Assembly: GCA_902728285.1 (NCBI GenBank)
Contig: CACVBU010000053.1
Span: 1,545,000-1,608,999 of the forward strand
Direction: 5' to 3'
Length of the DNA stretch: 64,000 nucleotides
From: Clytia hemisphaerica
Taxonomy: Eukaryota; Cnidaria; Hydrozoa; Leptothecata; Clytiidae
The notes beneath the pieces are model-generated. The model was not told the origin of the DNA, ran no database searches, and was given only the letters and a program-made list of their open reading frames with translations. This document shows, piece after piece, positions 56,901 through 64,000 of the stretch. Position 1 is the stretch's first letter; each line of letters begins with the position of its first letter. A program made the position numbers and the translations under genes.

Positions 56901-59571
56901 CTATAACCAGTAGTCTATAATAAAAAAGCGGAATGTAGGTTCATAGGAAGCAAAAATCAGAATCTTTATATTGTTTAACAGGCGCGTGATTTCCAAATCA
57001 TTGTCTGGTCAGTTCAGTTGGACTGGCTCCTTTGGTCGAAGAGTGAGTACACCTTAACCTTTCGTTTTCGAGTTATTCTGGAAATCTAAATGGCGTGATG
57101 ATTGAATTGGACACAAAAAATCTTGATCTTCCTTGGAACATTTAGCATCAAAATGAAATTCTCTTCACTTGCAAACAACAAATAATTTTTCTATCTCCCA
57201 AAAGAAATTTGTTTTTCCTTCAAAAATACACAAGGATTTACCCTCTTTCACGAAAATACCTGAAAGTATAACTTTACATTAATTTTCCTTCAAAAATACA
57301 TTAAAGGCATAGAATATTCCCTAACAACGCACAGTCTCTTCTTGACTTCTTTAATATCTTTTAAAGTCGGAGAGCCTTGGCAGCAATGAGATTGTCTTTT
57401 CGGAGATCGCACAAAAGAAAATCGACTGTGGAAGATATCATAGCGCTTTTGTTACTGCCGAAAAAGAACTGTACACATGGGGTCACGCAAGCTTCGGAAG
57501 GTATGATAAAAAACATTCTCTCTTCTCAGGTTATCTTTGCATTTGTAACAAGTCTGAGACCTTAGTCGAATGCGACCCAAAGGCTGCTTTTTCAGTAGGT
57601 ATCTAAACAGAATAGCAGGGGAGGGCGTATCAGGGGAGGGCGCCACTGTCTTCACTGGATTCTGAATTGCTGTGAATTAAGTAGAGAGGCATCTAGGAAC
57701 ATTTCTTTTACCAAGTACGAACTCTTTGATATGACTTGGCCGGGGATTGAACCCGCACTCTTGCGCACCGTAGCCGAACGCTCTTCAATTGCAATAGGTT
57801 ATATGATATTACTTTGCATGGATACTTAGAGAAATTTGAACAGTAGCTAAAGGAAATTAGTTCTAGTTTTCAGGTTTTCAGGCTTACTTAATTAAGATCT
57901 TTTGGGAATATCTATTTTATTTCTTCCATTCTGAAACCTTTTTAAATGCAGGAAAACTCTACTTAGCATGTTAATTAATATTTAAAGGTGTTAAAAAAAT
58001 CGCAAACTACAAAGGCTTGAGTTGAGATCTAGTTTGGTTCAAAATTTGGAAAGACGAAATAGTTCACATAGTGTGAGCCCCCCTTTTTTTTAAGGGGGGG
58101 GGGGTCCAACTTTTCAAAAAGTGCTTTATAGGGGGATAGGAGATTTTAGGTAGGGATCAAGTAAATATATAGGGGATAACAACTTTTGGTCAAAATATCT
58201 ATCATATTTTATAATGATTTAGATATTTGGTGTGGGACATCTAAAACACAAGTGTAGCTAAATTTTCGCCTGCGGCGCCATGCTAAACCCTTTTTTATTA
58301 ATAATTTTTAATGCAAATTTCAATGTTTTGGGTTTTGTATGACTGGTGGACTACTGCTGAAAATAGCGTGGGCTCGAAATTTTTCTAAAATAGGGGGGAT
58401 ACACGCATAAAGGGGGGGGGGGGATGAAATAAAAATGAGGGAGGGTTCAGACCCCTCTGCACACTATGGTTCATTTGTGGGATAAACATTCTTTGGTTAA
58501 CGATATTCACTCTCTCATTCTTTATCAGATTGGGACATGGCGATTTAATGGATGAAAATGCAACAAGTCAACCGATGCGCGTTGAAAGTCTTCATATGCA
58601 CGGGTAAGGAGATTACAATTCATTGCAAAATGATACCATTTCTACCATAGCAATTTCATACCTTCATTTGTCAAATATTTTTGTAATTTGAACGTAATGA
58701 TGCTTTAACAAAGACTTTTCGTGATTTCGAATCTTTAGCTCATTGGAAGGCAACTATTTTGTCAAATTGACCGAATTAGAAATTGTAAACTTTTTATCAT
58801 GTAAGAATGTAAAACGCAGAGTAACGCGACGATTTTGCCACAATGTTTTTCCGCTAAATGTTTTCGTTGTCTTTTGATCTTTTTGACTGATCGTAATTTT
58901 TTGCATCTTTCCTTTTGCATGAATTTGGCTTATTTTGAATACAGCTGATGCTCTCTTTTATTCGACGTTCTACTATTCGATAGGCTCCCTTATTCGATGA
59001 AATTTAAAGTTCTCGTTCAACAAGAAACTCTCATAAACGACGCTTATTCGATGAAAATCCAACTCCCCTTGAAGATCGAATTAGAGAGCGTATTTTCACT
59101 TTTTCAGGATCCAAGTGATGTCAGTCTCATGTGGAGCAATGCATACCGTAGCCCTCTGCCAAGAAGGGGTAAGGATCACCTATATATAATTTCGAATTTT
59201 CAAAGATTTCAAAGCTCCTATCACCAGAAGATAGACCATTAACGCTATTAGCCCCAGGGGGAGGGCAGAATCTACCACGCTGGAGTTCTTTTGTTTATAT
59301 CTCGGAGAAAACCTTTTTAACGACTAGAGAAACTTTCTGACTTTTAATAAAATCTTATTAAGAGTACTTGTGCAAAACTTTAGGGCTGGTCGTCCAGGAC
59401 CTTTTTTAAGTCATTGTTTGAATCAGATTCTATGTTAATATGAAAGTATAGATACCCTTTATAATAAGGCATTAAAGCATTTCGTTTGAGCTGAAGGAAG
59501 CCAGATGTATTTTATTTTGTCCGTTTCTTTTTTTCTAGGTATTTGCGTGGGGTCACAATCGTTATGGACAG
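41886..59571 (+). CDS. Large beta-propeller / helical-solenoid / RCC1-repeat protein, 28 exons, 3' end not found
   Basis: Exons: 41886-42030, 42536-42610, 43493-43563, 43934-44047, 44392-44479, 44682-44749, 45029-45151, 45624-45818, 46827-47030, 47906-47968, 48351-48553, 49252-49357, 49606-49674, 49908-49982, 50257-50340, 50469-50524, 50860-50956, 52074-52200, 53039-53094, 53385-53536, 54089-54143, 55688-55826, 55899-55999, 56982-57042, 57367-57500, 58529-58603, 59108-59168, 59539-59571. Phases agree at every junction except 54143/55688, where 2 nt are missing; a small exon there was probably overlooked. About 943 codons. Residues 1-360 look like propeller strands (GHLLFYLREGQ, SLCIDPIRGSWIVCACADSS, GIVGTKAGELVFLDLS). 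Residues about 450-790 are helical, with ARGKIEEALALMASRGFFQL typical of clathrin/VPS-type repeats. From about residue 860 come RCC1 repeats: IDCGRYHSAFVTAEKELYTW, GHASFGRLGHGDL, SVSCGAMHTVALCQEG, VFAWGHNRYGQ. Start: ATG 41886 is the first ATG in the open frame. Function unknown; trafficking or small-GTPase exchange is only an inference from the domains. The last placed exon ends inside an RCC1 repeat, so the gene continues. Confidence 0.85.
42849..43407 (+). mobile_element. Diverged member of the 4-bp-TSD family, TSD CCTA (copy 3)
   Basis: Ends GATCGTGTTCAAAAATA and TATTTTTGAACATGATC, flanked by CCTA (42845-42848, 43408-43411). It shares CCTGTTTTGTGACATTTT, GTCACACTATTTTTGA and repeated GTGGCTGACA blocks with copies 1 and 2, but the rest has diverged. 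Confidence 0.82.
46130..46676 (-). mobile_element. Same 4-bp-TSD family, TSD CAAA (copy 2)
   Basis: Inverse complement of 31441-31989 with few changes; CAAA flanks at 46126-46129 and 46677-46680. Lies in an intron of the RCC1-repeat gene. Confidence 0.85.
48619..48899. mobile_element. About 280-bp MITE with AGATATCTTATATAAAAC ends
   Basis: AGATATCTTATATAAAAC at the left and GTTTTATATAAGATATCT at the right; further short inverted pairs around TTTTGC inside. In an intron after the exon ending at 48553. Confidence 0.65.
49010..49200 (-). mobile_element. Older copy of the same tRNA-derived SINE
   Basis: Read on minus: GAGCATTCGGCTAATGGTGT, a decayed B box GAGTTCCAATCTAG, then GAGTCATATCAAAG. 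Confidence 0.5.
51222..51530 (+). repeat. About 155-bp tandem repeat, two copies
   Basis: Each copy contains GAAATCCCAAAACACTATAT, TTTCCTGGACACTTTA, CTTTCGTTAAGT and CCATGGTAATTTTACTTCTC. Confidence 0.8.
51545..51725 (+). repeat. Dispersed repeat related to 53885-54062
   Basis: Both contain CCGTCTC..GAAGTATATAAGGAGG-like sequence, a CACCAAAAT block and CTCAGACGAAA..CCTT. Confidence 0.6.
51795..52036. mobile_element. 242-bp MITE, TSD TTA (PIF/Harbinger-like)
   Basis: Ends AGGCCGGTCTCCACTTGCGC and GCGCAAGTGGAGACCGGCCT, flanked by TTA. It ends 37 bp before the exon at 52074. A second copy lies at about 14328-14527 and a partial one at about 11810-11892, both in WASHC4 introns. Confidence 0.65.
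52349..52625 (+). repeat. Dispersed repeat, copy 2
   Basis: Counterpart of the repeat at 13.1 kb; carries TATTACGAAGCGATAAACGT and ATACACTCTGG(T/A)ACAGAGTA-type ends. In an intron of the RCC1-repeat gene. Confidence 0.75.
53885..54062 (+). repeat. Second copy of the 51.5-kb dispersed repeat
   Basis: Contains CCGTCTCGGTAAAGTATATA, GATTCACCAAAATC and TCTCAGACGAAACACCTTGC. Confidence 0.6.
54247..54551. mobile_element. Element with TGGGCTTTTCCAGAAA ends and TGGATATC array
   Basis: Inverted ends TGGGCTTTTCCAGAAA and TTTCTGGAAAAGCCCA. The interior has six or seven CCCCTGGATATC-type repeats spaced about 36-43 bp. Confidence 0.65.
54589..55641. mobile_element. 1.05-kb poly-G-ended element, 7-8-bp TSD (hAT-like)
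   Basis: Ends CAGGGGGGGGGGGTCAACAT and ATGTTGACCCC..CTG. GTACTTA is repeated directly outside (54582-54588, 55642-55648). The interior has several degenerate repeats of GTTGGTATCGATACCAA next to GGGGGTGGGT. In an intron just before the exon at 55688. Confidence 0.72.
56304..56347. repeat. 44-bp perfect hairpin
   Basis: CAAGGACACTTGTATAGCG is followed after 6 bp by its exact inverse complement. It is the core of a larger AT-rich segment with repeated CAATATATTG. Confidence 0.85.
56443..56566. repeat. Small inverted-repeat element
   Basis: TTAATTACTCATCAACT at the left pairs with AGTTGATGAGTAATTAA at the right. Confidence 0.65.
56805..56905 (+). repeat. Short copy of the 1.8-kb palindromic family
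   Basis: Contains GTGTATTACAAGTTGTAATACAC (hairpin), then CAATCCCACAATGCATCGC and TTTTTTAGAAAAATCG. Confidence 0.65.
57655..57795 (-). mobile_element. tRNA-derived SINE
   Basis: Read on minus: GAGCGTTCGGCTACGGTGCG, then the B-box-like GCGGGTTCAATCCCCGGCC, then AAGTCATATCAAAG. The acceptor stem is not restored, so it is not a functional tRNA gene. Confidence 0.6.
58067..58468. mobile_element. 402-bp element, TSD GTTCA
   Basis: Outer ends CATAGTGTG and CACACTATG; GTTCA is repeated at 58062-58066 and 58469-58473. G-runs lie just inside both ends. Confidence 0.72.
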
Positions 59572-60689
59572 GTAAAGAAAAATTTCCTTTAAATTTAATA
59601 TCATCACAATATTTTAGTACAATTTTATCCCGAGTTCTATTCTCAGAAATGTTTTCTGTCTTCCATACACAAAAAAACATGTTTTGATATTTTTAATGAC
59701 CATTCGAATCACTTTCGAATTTTTTATTGATCACTAAGATTCAGGAAATGAAAATAAAACAAAACAAAGAAAAGCAGACACAAATGGAGAGAGAAAAGTC
59801 TGTTGATATTTTTCAAGTTAACGATAAACTAGTTTTCACACTCTTATTGATAAAATATTGGATATATTTTTCTCGGTCAAAGTTTTCTATACTTTCCTCG
59901 CTTAAAGGCGCGGAAAATATGACGAAAAATCTGAATTCGAAAAATATATCCCATATTGAACCCGTTACGGTGTGATTTTACATAATGACACTTAACCGAT
60001 AGAATTAGCAAATTATTGCGCCCGTCAAGGGCGCCTTAATGAGGAGTACCTAGGGAAAATCTCACGATTCAGTTTTCCGGCTCGATTATTCATGTTTGTT
60101 CTCGATCATTCATTTTTTATTTTGTGTTTTTTTTACGCATGTTAATGTTAACAGAGACAAGAGCCTTGCTCGATTAAACTACTTTTCGTAGTATTTCCCC
60201 GATTTCCTATCTTTCTTCCGATCGGATTCATTAAAAGGTTATTCAAGATGGCTACCGAAGCGATAGTGTTTTTGATCATTTGCATGCTGGCATTGCAAGT
60301 TTCATCTTTTTGAATTAGCTCTAACTTGGCAAATTAATTCTTGCATCAGAGACATGCCTTTTTGCATCATGTAAAGACTTTATTTGCTCTAGTTTTCGTT
60401 GATTTTTATGAACTATTTTTTACCAAAAGTGAGACTTATTTTTTTGCTTTGTTTTGGTTTGTTGTTATGATTCCATGACATTCCAACCATTCCATGATGA
60501 TGCGATGGTTGATTGCAATAAAAAACATATTTTCCTGTTGGGCTTGGAGAAAGTTATGGATGGATTATTGGATGAAGTATCCTAACGTATACATTTCCTA
60601 TTATGTAAATAAGTAAATGTAATGAAGAAGAAGAGAGAAGTAATTTTCACCAAATTATGGCGGCTTTCAGCACTGCAATTCGATTGAAG
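59572..60689. other. Downstream of the last placed RCC1 exon; no further exon recognised
   Basis: The intron opened by GTAAAG at 59572 has no acceptor-plus-RCC1 continuation that I could find up to 64000. Open frames at 59505-59975 show no domain. Confidence 0.45.
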
Positions 60690-61560
60690 ACGAAAATGTG
60701 ATGAACAATATTCGATGAACTTTTAGATCGTATACTGGATTTTTGTCCATAATTCAACAAATTATTGACAAAAATCCAGACGGTGCGATTATCGATTTGC
60801 AATTGATGCATTGGAGTTTTTTCACCACTGCTGCGATTTGATATTTAATACGATGATGCGATAGATGATTTGATGAACTTTTAGATCATTTATTATCATA
60901 AAGTGTTACTGGGATTTGATTAAGTAAGACCAAAGTATTTTTCAACAAATTATGGACAAAAATCCAGACGTTGCGATTATTAATTATTGTGATTGCGATT
61001 GATTGATGCATGGGTTGGGCGGCAATCGAAAATATGTTCCGTTCGCGTAAAAAATCTTCTTAAAATTGAGTCGGTCGGTCGGTAGTAAATTTAGTCGGGT
61101 TTTTTGGAAAATGGTTTCAAAGTATATATAGTTTTTAATATTTATTTGTCGCTTGATGAAAAATTCCGACAATTTTCTGACTCATCTGACTAGGAATTTT
61201 TGTCTGCCAAGTTGGTCAGTCGGCTGAACTTTTGGATCATTTATTATGATAAAGTGTTACTGGAATTTGATTAAGTAAGACCAAAGTATTTTTCAACAAA
61301 TTATGGACAAAATCCAGTTCTTGTGGTTATTAATTGCGATTGCGATTGATGCATGGGTTCGAGTTTTTCACCACTGCGATTTGCTATTGAAGACAATGGG
61401 TGGTTTGATGAACTTTTAGATCATTTATTATGATAAAGTGTTACTGGAATTTGATTTAAGTAAGACCAAAGTATTTTTCAACAAATTATGGACAAAAATC
61501 CAGATGGTGCGATTATTGATTATGATTGATAAATAATCAATTATGATTAAATATCGATTG
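60690..61560 (+). repeat. Irregular tandem repeat, about four units
   Basis: Units start near 60700, 60885, 61225 and 61405 and share GATGAACTTTTAGATCAT, AAGACCAAAGTATTTTTCAA and CAAATTATGGACAAAAATCC followed by AGA(C/T)G. AT-rich DNA with many ATCGAT motifs continues to about 61760. Confidence 0.7.
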
Positions 61561-61874
61561 CAGTCGATCAGTATCAATTTAAGTACATTACATCGATTAC
61601 CTATTGATTTTTACTGACTTAATAACTAATTGATACATTAACGCAATCGATAGATAATTAATATATACTCACAATTGTTTCAATAAACTATGTATCAATG
61701 CAATCAATATTTTATAGATTACTCATTGATTGCAATCGATAATCGATTTTATCTTTTTTTTATATTTTATTTATGTTTTACTGAAATAAATTTCTTCTAG
61801 ATGACTTTGAGTGAATTATGTTTTAAAAAAAATATTGATTTTTGTTGTTCTGTTGTTAACAGGAAAAAATGTTA

Positions 61875-62430
61875 AAAACCCAGGCCTGGGAACAGGGCAT
61901 TTTCGGGGTGGGTTTTCATCAAAAAAATTTTTGCCTTGGGATTTTCATTTTGCTATAAGTTGAATAAAAATGTGGGTGTCTTTTTAGCTATTTTACAGAC
62001 CTGAAAAAATTTTCGGATGAAAAACCCACCTGGGATTTGACCATTTCCCAGGCCTGGGTTTTTTAAAATGAGGATTGGATTGGGATTTGGCAATTTCCCA
62101 GGCCTGTGTTTTATAGCTCAAAAATGAAAATTGTCTAAAAAGCAAACCCAAAACCCACCCTTGTATACAGGTCATTTCAAAGGCATGGGTTTTTTGAAGT
62201 CGGGTCCGAAAATGGCCAAATCCCAGGCCTGGGTTTTTCAAAGTGAGGACTCCATTGGGATTTGGCAATTTCCCAGGCCTGCGTTTTTATAGCTCAAAAA
62301 ATGAAAATTGTCTAAAAAGCAAACCCAAAACCCACCCTTGTATACGGGTCATTTCCAAGGCTTGGGTTTTTGAAGTCGGGTCCGAAAATGGCCAAATCCC
62401 AGGCCTGGGTTTTGGGGCTGTAAAACAGTC
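61875..62430 (+). repeat. Tandem repeats built on the palindrome CCCAGGCCTGGG
   Basis: Two near-identical units of about 180 bp (about 62040-62220 and 62220-62400) plus diverged parts before them. Each holds CCCAGGCCTG twice and ACCCACCCTTGTATAC(A/G)GG. They produce spurious open frames on both strands. Confidence 0.75.
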
Positions 62431-63327
62431 GTTTTCGGGTGGTTTTTCCATTAGCCAAATTCTGGAGCCGCTCGCTGCGCTGCAGTTGATGTGCGTGTCG
62501 GGACAAAAATCAAGGCGGAAGCCATTTTGTTTACATTTTTGGCTGGGGAAGCACTGCAAAACAGTGCTTTTTGAGTAGATTTGGTGATTCTTGGTAAGAA
62601 AGAAGAAGAATACTACTTGGAACCAACATCAAATGTATTTGAATAGACTTCTATCATACATTGGAATAAAAGACAATACTTTTTTAACATAATGAATGTG
62701 TGAAACTTGCTTTTTTGTTTACAAACTTCACTCAAGTAGTTTCGTCGATTTCGCTGCTTTCGAAAGCTGTTGATGGAGACTACTAACTTGCAGAAGTAAC
62801 TTTATATTGGTGCAAACAATGACTATAATAGCTTCACAAACATTCCCTATCATGGAATTCAGCTGAGAAAGATTTTTTTCGATCGCATTGAACAGTTTTG
62901 ATATGAGGAGAGATATCCAAGATATAGGCTCATTCAAACATGGTTTCACCCATCCCTTTAGATAACAAAGATTTCATGATTCATTTTATTCATCTCAAAA
63001 ATGGCTGAAGAGGCACTAACGGTCAGATCGGATTCATCGCTGACTGCGCTGAGGGATAAACTTTACTTTAACTCTCAAAATTTTGACGTTGAATCTTCCC
63101 AGTCGTCAAAGACGGAGTTATAATGTTATAAACGTGACTGATTTTGGGGTATGTTTTACGTGCAGGTTTAGATTGGATCCAGGACAAGAAAAGGATAAGC
63201 GAGTGCAAAGAAAGTGCCCAAAAATTCTGAAATTTTGAAAGTACCGCAAAAAATTGAAAGTACCTTATGACATTGACATGATTGTGTACATCATATAATG
63301 GGTTGTTATTGTTTTGGATATCCGGCA
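62431..63327. other. Unassigned stretch
   Basis: A minus-strand frame at 62949-62728 (about 74 codons, hydrophobic/helical, containing SLHQQLSKAAKSTK) has no known match from memory and no ATG in frame. I do not call it a gene. Confidence 0.35.
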
Positions 63328-63552
63328 TACCGTCAACGGCTCTAACTTGGGACGAATGTCATATCATGGGATGGTTGACTTTCTGAACTGTTTTTTCACT
63401 GTTAAATCTCTGTTGACAACAAGTTTGTTTTCTATGATTTGGGACTATGTTAATTTAAAATGACTTTTAATAGGTAGAGGTTCGGTAAAATGATTGCCGA
63501 ATTGCTGTCCCATGTTTTGTCAGACTGTCCCAAGTTAGAGTCCTTGACGGTA
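63328..63552. mobile_element. 225-bp TA-flanked MITE
   Basis: Ends TACCGTCAACGGCTCTAAC and GTTAGAGTCCTTGACGGTA. A relative (ACTGTCAACTGCTCTAAC) starts near 32401. TA ends suggest a Tc1/mariner-type target. Confidence 0.65.
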
Positions 63553-64000
63553 CAAATCCACTTTGTAGTCATTGCATTTTCAGGCAAAGTTATGATGCCT
63601 ATAGCACTGTCTGAAATTATTTTTTTATTTGGATTATTAGTTATCAGTGCTCAATTCTGTTCGGTGGAAAGCTTCCAACTTCCCAACAGAAAAAGTACTG
63701 TCACAAAGGATTATAATAAAAAAATTTTGAGATGTTTTTACTTTATCATTTAAATATATAAAATTTGTACAAAGTTTGCTTCAGCCAAATATTTTTATGC
63801 TTGAAAATAGTTTATAAATTCTATTATGTTGAATAATTTTGTGGTGGTAAAGATAAGAAAAACATAACATGAAGTCAAGTCAAAATACTCTCAAACACTC
63901 AAACATGTTTATGTATAATTTACGATGTTTTCATTATCGCAAAGTAACTCTTTACGAAGATAGAACCTCTGTTAAAATTTTGTTTTATTATTGCTTTCAT

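Noticed and set aside
57720..57795. Functional tRNA gene
   Set aside because: A- and B-box arms are recognisable, but no acceptor stem pairing could be formed; better explained as a SINE head.
62728..62949. Minus-strand helical frame, possible exon
   Set aside because: No in-frame ATG, no clear splice sites and no known family; kept only as an unassigned stretch.

Overview
The window is a transposon-rich stretch of an animal nuclear genome, probably a non-vertebrate metazoan. Genes are split into many short exons with GT..AG introns, the base composition is AT-rich, and non-LTR retroelements, foldback elements and inverted-repeat DNA transposons are everywhere. I cannot name the species. One host gene is a clear metazoan WASH-complex subunit. 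There are no prokaryotic operons, and almost all of the short open frames are noise or transposon debris.

Two host genes can be assembled by joining exons whose splice phases agree. (1) On the minus strand, starting at 27722 and running off the left end, is the N-terminal half of WASHC4 (SWIP), the endosomal WASH-complex subunit. Nineteen exons were placed between 27722 and 5046, and two short stretches of the protein remain unplaced. (2) On the plus strand, from 41886 to at least 59571, is a 28-exon gene for a large protein: an N-terminal beta-propeller-like region, a helical solenoid reminiscent of clathrin-heavy-chain/VPS repeats, and C-terminal RCC1 repeats. I do not recognise this combination as a named gene. 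It is the most interesting coding locus here. The two genes are divergent, with about 14 kb of repeats between them.

Region by region. 1-5 kb: palindromic elements and dispersed repeats; no exon found. 5-28 kb: WASHC4, whose introns hold a 250-bp higher-order tandem repeat (6.7-8.1 kb), RT debris (10.1-11.0 kb), a TTAA-flanked element with a 31-bp minisatellite (15.1-16.0 kb), a 2.8-kb near-perfect palindrome flanked by TTAA (16.4-19.2 kb), a 617-bp palindrome (20.6 kb), and a 2.6-kb foldback element with minisatellite arms and a 9-bp target-site duplication (21.4-24.0 kb). 27.9-41.4 kb: intergenic DNA with a Penelope-like remnant, several nested DNA transposons and one long open endonuclease/reverse-transcriptase ORF (34.5-37.5 kb). 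41.5-59.6 kb: the propeller/solenoid/RCC1 gene, again with transposons in its introns. 59.6-64 kb: AT-rich tandem repeats and small elements; the next RCC1 exons were not found.

Many DNA elements could be delimited because their target-site duplications are still exact. Four insertions with CAGT termini have 5-bp duplications, three related elements have 4-bp duplications, and several smaller elements also keep theirs. The window therefore records many fairly recent insertions. Evidence is my own reading of the sequence and remembered family features; no alignment or database search was run.
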